NCBI GenBank assembly: GCA_963576475.1
Contig: OY754984.1
Coordinates: forward strand, 20,671,215 to 20,735,214
Direction of reading: 5' to 3'
Source: Molanna angustata
Lineage: Eukaryota; Arthropoda; Insecta; Trichoptera; Molannidae
Length of the DNA stretch: 64,000 nt
Shown: positions 55,745 through 64,000 of the stretch, in pieces
Layout: the number at the start of each line of letters is the position of its first letter
Position numbering within the stretch: position 1 is the stretch's first letter
Notes under the pieces: generated by a model
Database searches by the model: none
Told to the model about the DNA's origin: nothing
Seen by the model: only the letters and a program-made list of their open reading frames with translations
Made by a program: the position numbers and the translations under genes

Positions 55745-55948
55745 ACGAAATGTTCTACTCCGAATTCTGAGTAAATCCGTGTATGGAACATATATGCTGC
55801 GAAGCCTCTAAGTTGGTGTTTTTTGACTTCAAAGTTGGAAAAGCCGTGAAAAAAGTAGACCTCTCCATACAATTCTCGCGTATTCTGGCTTGATACATTG
55901 TCGATATGTTAAGAGAACAAAGTTCTCCTGAACAAATCGACAGTTGGA
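54914..55948 (-). mobile_element. Helitron, copy H
   Basis: CTAG at 54914 after A; TCC end at 55948 before T. 1035 bp. CA tract 55685-55745. It stands exactly at the left edge of the 133-bp satellite: the flanks GCGGTTATATTA and TTACGGTTATATACGG both belong to the satellite unit. Confidence 0.92.
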
Positions 55949-57135
55949 TTACGGTTATATACGGTTCTATTATTTTGTATTTGTTTTATTTTTGTTTGTA
56001 TTGATGTGTTATTTTTGATTTATTATTTCTCTGTCATTCTAGTTATTTTAGTGTATATAATTTCGTACGATGTACGGTTTATTACGGTTATATACGTTTA
56101 TATAATTTTGTATTTGTTTTATATTCGTTTGTATTGATGTGTTATTTTTGATTTATTATTTCTCTGTCATTCTAGTTATTTAAGTGTATATAATTTCGTA
56201 CGATGTACGGTTTATTACGGTTATATACGTTTCTATAATTTTGTATTTGTTTTATTTTTGTTTGTATTGATGTGTTATTTTTTATTTATTATTTCTCTGT
56301 CATTCGAGTTATTTTAGTGTATATAATTTCGGACGATGTACGGTTTATTACGGTTATATACGTTTCTATAATTTTGTATTTGTTTTATTTTTGTTTGTAT
56401 TGATGTGTTATTTTTTATTTATTATTTCTCTGTCATTCGAGTTATTTTAGTGCATATAATTTCGTTCGATGTACGGTTTATTACGGTTATAAACGGTTCT
56501 ATAATTTTGTATTTGTTTTATTTTTGTTTGTATTGATGTGTTATTTTTTATTTATTATTTTTCTGTCATTCTAGTTATTTTAGTGTATATAATTTCGTAC
56601 GATGTACGGTTTATTACGGTTATATACGTTTCTATAATTTTGTATTTGTTTTATTTTTGTTTGTATTGATGTGTTATTTTTGATTTATTATTTTTCTGTC
56701 ATTCTAGTTATTTTAGTGTATATAATTTCGTACGATGTACGGTTTATTACGGTTATATACGTTTCTATAATTTTGTATTTGTTTGTATTTATGTGTTATT
56801 TATTATTTTTCTCTGTCATTCTAGTTATTTTAGTGTATATAATTTCGTACGATGTACGGTTTATTACGGTTATATACGTTTCTATAATTTTGTATTTGTT
56901 TTATTTTTGTTTGTATAGATGTGTTATTTTTTATTTATTATTTTTCTCTGTCATTCTAGTTATTTTTGTGTATATATGTAATTTCGTATTGTGTTTGGTT
57001 TATTACGGTTATAAACGGTTCTATAATTTTGTATTTGTTTTATTTTTGTTTGTATTGATGTGTTATTTTTTATTTATTATTTTTCTCTGTCATTCTAGTT
57101 ATTTTTGTGTATATAATTTCGTATGATGTATATAT
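55949..57135 (+). repeat. 133-bp satellite, about nine units
   Basis: Unit starts (ACGGTTATATACG) at 55951, 56084 and 56217 are 133 bp apart; later units vary by small indels. AT-rich unit: TTTGTATTGATGTGTTATTT, CTCTGTCATTCTAGTTATTT, TCGTACGATGTACGG. The 151-codon plus frame at 56671-57126 is a repeat artefact (FSVILVILVYI words recurring). Confidence 0.95.
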
Positions 57136-57234
57136 TATATGGTTTGAGAACATTGTACCTCCCTGCTCACGAACTGAAATAAATACTAATTATTATAATT
57201 ATTGCTATAAGGTTTCTATTTTTGTTTCAACAAA

Positions 57235-57536
57235 CCAAAGCAATGTGAGGCTATTAATAATGAAGTGGTAGGTATATTTAATGAATATAAAAATAACAGA
57301 TTAGAAAGAAAAACACGTAACATAATTAAATACAAATACACAACAACAAATAAAGGAAAAAGATAGAGAATGTAGGATGTGAGAGTGGATAGATTAGATT
57401 TGATAGAAGATAGATTAGATGTGATAGAGGATAGAAAGATAAATATGGTTGTCTGGAAGAAATTGCCACAAGGCAATTAGTCCACCATTTGTACTGGCAA
57501 ATTAGTTATGTACAGTGAAATGTTAAATAAATAAAT
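57235..57536 (+). mobile_element. 5'-truncated LINE 3' end
   Basis: It ends GAAGAAATTGCCACAAGGCA, ATTAGTCCACCATTTGTACT and TTAAATAAATAAATG. Hairpin AATTGCC-ACAA-GGCAATT at 57461-57478. An AGATTAGATTTGATAGA-like internal repeat is at 57390-57430. A SINE follows directly on its tail. Confidence 0.65.
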
Positions 57537-57540
57537 GGAT

Positions 57541-57740
57541 GGGTCGGTGGCAGAGCGGTTAGCGAGCTGGGCTAGTAATCCAGTGGTCGCGAGTTCGAAT
57601 CCTGCCTCGACCGATTTCGTTCACCTAAGCACAAGCATTTATTTGCTTATTTTAGGGAACGTGGGAAGATGTATATGTACTTGTTTAACAAGGACATATT
57701 CATTTTTTTTAAATAAAAAAAAAATATAAAAAAAATAAAT
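57541..57740 (+). mobile_element. tRNA-derived SINE, copy 4
   Basis: Best preserved head: GGGTCGGTGGCAGAGCGGTT, CTGGGCTAGTAATCCAG, GAGTTCGAATCC, CTCGACCGATTTCG. Body as in copy 3, tail AAATAAAAAAAAAATATAAA. It inserted at the A-rich end of the LINE. Confidence 0.9.
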
Positions 57741-57759
57741 AAAATAGAAGAGAGGTGTC

Positions 57760-58078
57760 AATTAAAATTTATTAGAGAGGTATAAAGGCTTCAATCTTTT
57801 TTGAAGAGTTTAATCGATTGAGATGTCGTAATATCATCACTTGAGGTGGTCCATAGTATTGCTGATTGTACTTCAAGAGAAAAACTGAGAAATTCATTAG
57901 AATGAATGGGAATAGCTAATGTAGTACGATCAGCAGATCGAAGAGGCAAACCGTGATTTGACAATAAAATTACCTTATTCTTAAGATAATGTGGTGAATT
58001 ATTTTTATTAATTATATTATACAGTAGTGAAATTAACGAATGTTACGATGCTGACGTACCTTATGCCAGGGAAGAAGA
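57760..58078 (-). pseudogene. LINE C-terminus
   Basis: The minus frame reads NNSPHYLKNKVILLSNHGLP, LRSADRTTLAIP, and after that QSIKLFKKDW..LYTSL: same domain as 29578-30175 (LRSAxR...). No tail seen; the right end is at about 58078. Confidence 0.65.
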
Positions 58079-58089
58079 TTTCGGTAAAT

Positions 58090-58935
58090 GGAAATTTCAT
58101 TTATTTATTTAGTAGCACAATATTAAAAAACAAAAAAAAATTAAAGATAACTGCTTCACTAGACGGAGTCTGTTCCGAAGCAATTATCAGTTAATTTTGT
58201 AAAGTTCGTACATTTTACAATACAAAAAAATATGACACATACATATTAGGTATAGAAAAAATATACATAAATCATCCTTAACAATAAACAAAAATATTAT
58301 TTATATATCAACCTACACAGTAAAAAGTTCACAAAAAAAATGACAGCCAAAAAAAAAATTAAGTAGAAGAAACCGAAAGAAATCAAATTATTATTGTTGA
58401 AACATTCTTTTCATTTTGGAGTCTACCTAATTCGAGTAGCCACTTTGTTCCTGACATTTTGAATGTTTTTAACACTTTAAGTGCCGATGGCAGTTTGTTA
58501 AATATACGTGGAGCAATATAATAAAAGAATCTTTGTCCAAATTTAGTATTCATTTTAGGAACTCGATAGCTACCCGAAGTTTTACTCCTAGTGTCCCTTG
58601 CGTTAACCTTTGTGAAATTTGAATTGTTTTTAAAAAATAAATTTAAGATTGATCTTGTATAAAGTTGCCGTATATCCAGTACTTTGAAAGATTTAAAAAG
58701 GTTTTCAGAGCTATATCTGAATGGCTTCTTATTGATAACTCTGATTATACACTTTTGAGCTTTTATTAAATAGTCTAGTAAGGTAACTGCTGCGCCACCC
58801 CATGAAGATATTGCATAACTAATGTTGCTCTGACATAGTGCATAATAAACCATTTTTAAATATGGAACATTCAAAAAATTTCTTAAATTTCTAAAAATAT
58901 ATATAAGTTTTCTTATTTTATTATCTACTAGCTTT
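58090..58935 (-). pseudogene. 5'-truncated LINE with RT C-terminus
   Basis: The 163-codon minus frame (58383-58874) reads NVPYLKMVYYALCQSNISYA, ISSWGGAAVTLLDYLIKAQK, CIIRVINKKPFRYSSENLFK, then QRFFYYIAPRIFNKLPSALK: the part after the RT catalytic core, close to 12180-13135 and 62414-64000. Coding continues upstream to about 58930 (a few residues, NLRNFL). 3' UTR with the LINE hairpin at 58149-58185 and a TTTATTTATTTAG tail at 58098-58111. Confidence 0.85.
58149..58185 (-). other. LINE 3' UTR stem-loop, copy 4
   Basis: Minus strand: AATTGCTTC pairs with GAAGCAGTT (one T-G pair). Loop GGAACAGACTCCGTCTAGT with inner helix AGAC-TCC-GTCT. Confidence 0.75.
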
Positions 58936-59039
58936 TATGTCCCGCCGTTGGCCAAGAATGTAAAATTGTGAAAGAAAAAGCAATCGTTTTTATAATATTG
59001 TCACCCAATTATTTTGCAATATCAGACTATGAAAAGTGG

Positions 59040-59720
59040 TTTGAAATTTGATTGAGTTTAAGTATTGTAAAATGTTCAAGTGATGGCCACAACCCATTCT
59101 TTTTTATATATTGCTATAAAGTGTGAATGAAGTACCTATAATATTTATACAATTTCTGCTCGCATGGACTATGCGTAATGGTTTTAAATATGACTGTTTA
59201 TCAACGTTGTAAAGAGATTGGTTTGGCCACAACCCCCATTTTTAAATATTATCATCGAAAACAAATTGTAATGTGTACCTATTGAAAATTTAGTAATTTT
59301 GGATGTTGGGATGTGGTTAAAATTTGATTAAACAAACGTAGGTACTGAAAAGATCTAGTATTGGTCACATCCCATTCGTTTTTATATTTTTTCATCAAGT
59401 GTGCATTATATTTTTGCTCAATTTGACTGAAAGTCTTCATTAACGAAGAAGAAGAAGACTTGAACTATAGTAAATAGTTTTTAATTTGAATATAAATGTT
59501 GTGAAGAGTTCAGTAATGGCCACAACCCCCATTCTTTAAATATTAGGTGTTGAAAATTATTCAAAATAGGGTGATATAAATGGTTTAGATTTAATTAAAC
59601 AAAAGTATTGAAAAGATTCTAGTGCAGGTTATATCGTCACATCCCATATCCCATTCATTTCATATGTATTTTCATCAAGTGTGCATATCGTTAGTAATAT
59701 TTCTGCACAATAGACTATTA
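59040..59720 (+). repeat. Compound satellite, part 1: about 140-bp units
   Basis: GGCCACAACCCATTC or GGTCACATCCCATTC blocks start at 59085, 59225, 59363, 59518 and 59635. Alternate units are more alike (first, third, fifth contain ATCAAGTGTGCAT-like text), so the real period is a dimer of about 275-290 bp. The TTGGCCACAACCC(A/C)C block is also at the 5' end of family F. Confidence 0.75.
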
Positions 59721-59729
59721 GACTTAAAA

Positions 59730-60196
59730 CTAACCCAAAAGACTAAATAAAAAAGAGAAAAATAAGCATAAGACTATAAGAAATAGTTTGTATAAAAAAC
59801 TATACCAATGGTCTACATAAAATAAGTAAAAATACATATACCTAATAGAAGAATTAGACTATTGGAAATAGATTGTATAAAAGCTCACCCAAAGGTCTAC
59901 AAAAAAGAAGAAGAAGAATATTTAGACTATTGGAAATAGTTTGTATAAATACTGACCAAAAGGTCTACATAAAAGAAAATGAATAAGACTATTGGAAATA
60001 GTTTGTATTAAAACTCTCTCAAAAGTCTACGTACTTAAATGAAGAAGAATAATAATTAGACTAAAGGAAATAATTTTTATAAAAAAATGACCCAAATGTA
60101 TACATAAAAGAAGAAGAAGATGAATTAGACAATAGGAAATAGTTTGTATAAAAACTGCCCTAAAGGTCTACATAAAATTAAGAAGAAAAAGAATTA
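59730..60196 (+). repeat. Compound satellite, part 2: 62-85-bp units
   Basis: AGACTATTGGAAATAGTTTG, TATAAAAACTGACCCAAAGG, TCTACATAAAAGAAGAAGAA. Starts near 59771, 59856, 59924, 59986, 60058, 60127. Each unit has a variable GAA tract. Confidence 0.85.
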
Positions 60197-60375
60197 GACT
60201 CCAGGACACGCCCCTTCAGGCCCTTCAGTACCTCCCGTCCCTTTAATCCCTCATTATGTCCCTTCCCATCAGGCCCTTCAGTACCTTCCGTCCCTTCAGG
60301 CAGTTTTATACCTCCCGTCCCTTCAGGCCCTTTAGTGCCTCCCTTCCCTTCATTATATCCCGTCCCATCAGTCGG
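60197..60375 (+). repeat. Compound satellite, part 3: CCTTCAGG-rich block
   Basis: Irregular repeats of CCCGTCCCTTCAGGCCCTTC and CAGTACCTCC. Strongly C/T-biased, unlike the A-rich units on either side. Confidence 0.8.
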
Positions 60376-61013
60376 TTAAGAAAAGTTTAAATCCAGAAAC
60401 CATCCTGGAAGAACCGCGAAGAGATGAAAGAACCTTCTTTTCCCAGGATGCTCTACTTAATAGGTAAAATGACTAAATACACGAAGAAGAAGAAAAAAGT
60501 TTAAACCCAGATACCTGCGAAGAGATGGAAGGACAGTTGGACCTTCTTCTCCCAGGATTCTCCAACTTCATAGGTAAAATGACCAAAAATACACGATGAA
60601 GACGAAGAAGAAGAAATAAGTTTAAATCCAGATACCTGCGAAGAGATGGAAGGAAAATTGGACATTCTTCTCCCAGGTTAGTCCACCTTCAAAGGTAAAA
60701 TGACCAAATAGACGATGAAGAAGAAGAAGAAAAAAGTTTAAATCCAGAAACCTGCGAAGAGATGGAAGGAAAATTGGACCTTCATCTCCCAGGATAGTTC
60801 ATCTTCATAGGTAAGATGACCAAGTACACGTTGAAGAAAAAAGTTTATATGCAGAACCCGTCCTGGAAGACCTGTGAAGAGATGGAGGGACAGTCGGACC
60901 TTCTTTTCCCAGGATACTCCCCCTTCATAGGTAAAACGACCAAATACACGAAGAAGAAGAAGAATAAGAAAAAAGTTTAAATCCAAAAACCATCCTGGGC
61001 ATACGCTCGACAA
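60376..61013 (+). repeat. Compound satellite, part 4: 107-132-bp units
   Basis: AAGTTTAAATCCAGAAACC, GAAGAGATGGAAGGACAG, TTCTTCTCCCAGGAT, CATAGGTAAAATGACCAAAT, GAAGAAGAAG. AGTTTA starts at 60384, 60498, 60619, 60735, 60842 and 60974. Units contain inverted CATCCTGG/CCAGGATG words. The 91-codon minus frame is an artefact. Confidence 0.9.
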
Positions 61014-61890
61014 TTCACCAAAGTTTCATTATAATCGGACAAACGGTTGGTAAATAAATAAATAAAATAATTTTCCTATAGGAAATCAGTATAGGTATAT
61101 TATTGTTGATTTGTAAGTAAATAGTATTAGGTAGGTACCTACCTACAACAACCTTCTAAATAAATTCGATTCCTAACAAATTTTATTTGAATATCACATT
61201 CTTTCTGTAGCCATGGAAACGATTCGAACACGTAAGTAATATCGAATGGTTCGGATACATTTTTTGAATATGTAGGTACCTACATTGGTTTGTTCGATGC
61301 CATAAAAATGAAAATTGTCAGAAAAATCAAATATTATTTACAAATTATGCAATTTTATTATGCCTATATCTTTACTAATAAATAACACATTTTTACAATA
61401 TATGTCTTAAAACTTGCCGTAATGTCTTGTGTTTCATTTTATTATTTCATAATTACATTTATTTCAAAGGTTTATTATTTTCAAGAACATATTCATTCGG
61501 TGGGAAAATGAAATATTGTATGAAAAGATATTAAAATGGCGGCGTTTATGTACAAAAGGCTTACTTTAAAAATAAGTTAAACATTATAATTATACCAAAT
61601 ATTCACCATGTTTTTCACTTAAACGCTAAGTTATACTTCAAAATATATTTTTTTTGTGTAAATACCTACTTCTAACTTTTAAACTAACAGATATTTGCGT
61701 GCAAAATGTACACTTTTTTGACAGATACGACTTGGAAAATTTTGTATGAAAAAAATAATTATTGAAATATTTTTAAAATTCAGCATTTTTATCGCATTAT
61801 TTTTAGCGTGACACTGCATCAGGTATACAGGTACACGTTCGCACATAAATTAGATTTTTAGATGCTCTTGGTTTTTCAGAAGGCGTGAGA
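61014..61890. other. AT-rich stretch with nothing recognised
   Basis: 61055-61065 has a short AAATAAATAAATAA tail; TAGGTACCTAC runs at 61130 and 61272. No gene seen. Confidence 0.35.
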
Positions 61891-61930
61891 CAAACACACA
61901 CACACACACACACATACACACACACAAACA
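61891..61930. repeat. CA microsatellite
   Basis: CAAACACACACACACACACA, then CATACACACACACAAACAC. Confidence 0.95.
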
Positions 61931-61937
61931 CTAACAT

Positions 61938-62092
61938 TTTGATTGCTTTATTACTTTAGATATATTCAATGTGAGGTTCCCATCTTAGATTTTCATCAAT
62001 AATTACTCCTAGATACTTAATTTCATTTGCTTTCTCAATCATTTCGCAATTGCATGTTTGCTTTTCTTCCAAGGTACATTTATGAATTTTGA
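61938..62092 (-). pseudogene. LINE RT fragment
   Basis: The minus frame reads KIHKCTLEEKQTCNCEMIEK, then ANEIKYLGVIIDENLRWEPH. The Y-L-G-V-x-I-D-x-x-L-x-W motif corresponds to KYLGIMIDNNIKWKEQ in the adjoining element, but the sequence is different, so this is an older insertion. The next LINE's tail abuts it. Confidence 0.7.
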
Positions 62093-62204
62093 TATTTATT
62101 TATTTTTATATATTTATTTATTTATATATATAGAAATAAAATATAACAATTTAACAATTTAAATACTTATAATAGCATACACAAAAAATATTTTATTCAT
62201 ATTA

Positions 62205-62240
62205 CCCCCCAAAAAGAGCTTATACTCGTGGTTTGGGGGG
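62205..62240 (-). other. LINE 3' UTR stem-loop of the intact element
   Basis: CCCCCCAAA pairs with TTTGGGGGG around an 18-base loop CCACGAGTATAAGCTCTT. Same size class as copies 1-4 and a possible GAG/CTC inner helix. Confidence 0.6.
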
Positions 62241-62413
62241 GATTCCTATATAAACTAAAAATTAATCTTCATTATCATAATTCATCAAAAACCAATAATG
62301 TACACAATATCAAAAGAAAAATAAAGAACAGAAAAAAACATGCAATTAAAATACAGAGCAGAAAAAAACATGCAATTAAAATAAATTAAATATTAAACAA
62401 TTCCATTAGAAAG

Positions 62414-64000
62414 TTATAAAATAAATAGAGACTTAACAGCATTTTTATAGTTATCAAAATCAGTTGTATTTAATTTATATTTACCGGTCAGCTCATTAAA
62501 CCATTTAACACCTTGGTATGTATAATGGAGCTGGCCGGTAGTCGTTTTTAATAATGGTATATCAATGTTTGTCTTTCTTCTTGGATGTTTTCTTGAATTA
62601 GTGGTTGGATATAAATTTCTTATGAAATGATCTTTAAATATCTGGTAAAGAGAGGCTCTTTTAAAAAGTGAATTTATGTTGAGAACATTAAAATCCTGAT
62701 AAAGTTGGTTTGTTGGATAATCAAAAGGTTTCTTAAGGATGATTTTAATAATGGTGTTTTGGACTATTTGTAAAGGCTTTAAATTAGTTTTGAAAGCTGC
62801 ACCCCATCCTATAATCCCATATTGTAATATAGATTGTGCAAATGCAAAATAAACCTGTTTTAATGATTTTAATGGAATTATTCGACGTAATTTAATGAAA
62901 ACATAATATAATTTTCTTATTCTAATGACTATTAAATTTATTTGTTCTTTCCATTTAATGTTGTTGTCGATCATGATACCAAGATATTTTATACTTTTCG
63001 TGCGTTTTAATTCAGTGCATTTATTCTGGCAAATCTCATGACTTTCATGATGATGAATTTTCAGGAACAGGTTATTAGGAGCATCTCCAACGAGCGTGAA
63101 GGGTATGAAAAAGGTTTTGTCAGTATTTAAAGATAATAGGTTATCATTGAACCACTTTTTTGCTATGTTAATGTCATTATTAGCATCTTTAGTTACCTCT
63201 CTCCAATTTATATTTTCATTCAGTATTATTGTATCATCCGCAAAAGAAATAATTTTTCCCTTAACATTGAGTTTAAGCAAATCATTAACGTAGATAATAA
63301 ACAAAATAGGACCAAGAACGGTTCCTTGCGGAATTCCGAATTGAGATGTCTCGAAGTCACTTGTGAGGTCATTAATTCTGACAAACTGTTTCCTTTGGTA
63401 TAAGTAGCTTTGAATCAATTTTTTAGCATTTCCAGTAATTCCTATTGTATTTAGTTTATTAATCAGTTTATTATGAGACACACTATCAAATGCCTTACGA
63501 AGGTCGAGGAAAATTCCCAGAGATTTATGTCCCTTGTCAAGAGCCTTATATACATGTGTTGTAAGTGCAGCAATAGCATCTTGTGTACCCATTTTTTCTC
63601 TGAATCCAAATTGATTGGGACTTAAAATATTTTTTTTATAGATATATTGTGTCATTTGTTTTTTAATAATCCTTTCAAAAATTTTGGCAATGTTAGAAAT
63701 CAATGATATGGGTCTATAATTTGAAACATTCTTTGCATCACCCGACTTGTAGATTGGAGTTACAATCGTTTTTTTATAAATAGAAGGGAATATGCCGCTT
63801 GAGAGGCTTACATTTACCATATGTGTTATAGGTTTACTTAAATTGTCAGTATTTTGTTTCAATATTAAACTGGTAATTCCATCAAAACCGGGGGCGGATC
63901 CTCCCCTCAGTGAATGTATAATTTTTTTGACATCTTCTGTTGATATAATTTCAAATGTCAAGATATTTTCTGGTGAGTCATTGTCAAGGTCAATTTGCTC
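62414..64000 (-). CDS. LINE reverse transcriptase (ORF2), 3' partial
   Basis: It encodes the reverse transcriptase of a non-LTR retrotransposon, which copies the element RNA at a nicked chromosomal site. Counting from the TTG at 63961, residues 151-159 are FLDLRKAFD (motif A with the first catalytic aspartate), 209-218 GIPQGTVLGP, 240-243 FADD (catalytic pair), followed by KYLGIMIDNNIKW and the thumb FAQSILQYGIIGWGAA. The frame continues without a stop from 63961 to the window edge (EQIDLDNDSPENIL), so the TTG is not the start. All visible RT motifs are intact and no stop interrupts 528 codons, so this copy is recent and may be active. A short plus-strand frame at 63096-63293 is its shadow. 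Confidence 0.92.
   Translation of the reverse strand, partial: EQIDLDNDSPENILTFEIISTEDVKKIIHSLRGGSAPGFDGITSLILKQNTDNLSKPITHMVNVSLSSGIFPSIYKKTIVTPIYKSGDAKNVSNYRPISLISNIAKIFERIIKKQMTQYIYKKNILSPNQFGFREKMGTQDAIAALTTHVYKALDKGHKSLGIFLDLRKAFDSVSHNKLINKLNTIGITGNAKKLIQSYLYQRKQFVRINDLTSDFETSQFGIPQGTVLGPILFIIYVNDLLKLNVKGKIISFADDTIILNENINWREVTKDANNDINIAKKWFNDNLLSLNTDKTFFIPFTLVGDAPNNLFLKIHHHESHEICQNKCTELKRTKSIKYLGIMIDNNIKWKEQINLIVIRIRKLYYVFIKLRRIIPLKSLKQVYFAFAQSILQYGIIGWGAAFKTNLKPLQIVQNTIIKIILKKPFDYPTNQLYQDFNVLNINSLFKRASLYQIFKDHFIRNLYPTTNSRKHPRRKTNIDIPLLKTTTGQLHYTYQGVKWFNELTGKYKLNTTDFDNYKNAVKSLFIL

Larger units (their letters stand above)
62095..64000 (-). mobile_element. LINE, 3' portion, runs off window
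   Basis: The 3' end is the AT-rich TTTATTTATTTTTATATATT tract at 62097-62133. The 3' UTR (62134-62413) has a 9-bp hairpin (CCCCCCAAA/TTTGGGGGG, 62205-62240) and a direct repeat (AACATGCAATTAAAATA at 62337-62353 and 62367-62383). The coding part reaches base 64000, so the upstream RT part, endonuclease and ORF1 would be outside the window. Jockey-superfamily membership is likely; the clade cannot be decided from this. Confidence 0.9.

Noticed and set aside
3248..55872. Conserved small protein (YGEVYFFHGFSNFEVKKHQL) in four Helitron copies
   Set aside because: It opens at TTG, runs into the CA microsatellite as poly C/V, and is shared only because the DNA is nearly identical; older copies C and G have lost it.
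56671..57126. 151-codon membrane-like protein (FSVILVILVYI repeats)
   Set aside because: It is a translation of the 133-bp AT-rich satellite; period and frame explain the repeats.
53927..57614. tRNA genes (heads at 53927, 57541; inverted at 18832, 20388)
   Set aside because: The tRNA-like fold is followed in each by the same body, and in the two complete copies by poly(A) tails, and there are several diverged copies; these are SINEs.
60738..61013. 91-codon frame with repeated FLDLNFFLxLL-like words
   Set aside because: Antisense translation of part 4 of the compound satellite.

Overview
The window looks like intergenic DNA from an insect genome, most likely a moth or butterfly. This is inference. 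It rests on the AT-rich base composition, dense A|T-inserting Helitrons ending in CTAG, LINE pieces that end in AATA-type tails, tRNA-derived SINEs, and frequent runs of the TAGGTACCTAC kind (for example 27551-27564, 61130-61142, 61272-61281). I found no host gene that I can name, no ribosomal RNA, no CRISPR array and no bacterial-style operon. Most open frames of 60-150 codons sit in repeats or lack an ATG.

Layout. 1-13 kb: Helitron copies A, B and C, LINE 3' ends, two foldback elements, a palindromic repeat (family F) and a 91-bp tandem array that carries an inserted foldback. 13-23 kb: LINE and SINE remnants, one 118-codon ATG frame of unknown status, and low-copy sequence. 22.9-26.2 kb: a dispersed element (family X) whose internal segment is amplified into about 21 copies of a 139-bp satellite; a second X copy at 5.5-6.8 kb has one unit. 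27-41 kb: inverted-repeat elements, many broken LINE C-terminal fragments, a SINE with a perfect 19-bp target duplication, and a 41-bp minisatellite. 42-49 kb: Helitrons E, F and G, a LINE inserted inside Helitron E, and a four-level nest of insertions at 46.1-47.6 kb. 50-58 kb: GC-rich islets, a second nest, Helitron H next to a 133-bp satellite, and LINE and SINE pieces. 59-61 kb: a compound satellite made of four different tandem units. 61.9-64 kb: LINE fragments, ending in the best preserved coding sequence of the window, a reverse-transcriptase frame that runs off the right edge.

How the parts relate. The region records successive insertions: LINE into Helitron, family B into family A and into a SINE, family C into B, and an LTR-like block into C. 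The most interesting signals are small 3'-end hairpins kept by three LINE groups, where the stem bases differ between copies but still pair; the birth of a satellite from a single-unit transposon segment; and an undescribed-looking element family (B) with 12-bp target duplications. No new multi-gene system is visible.
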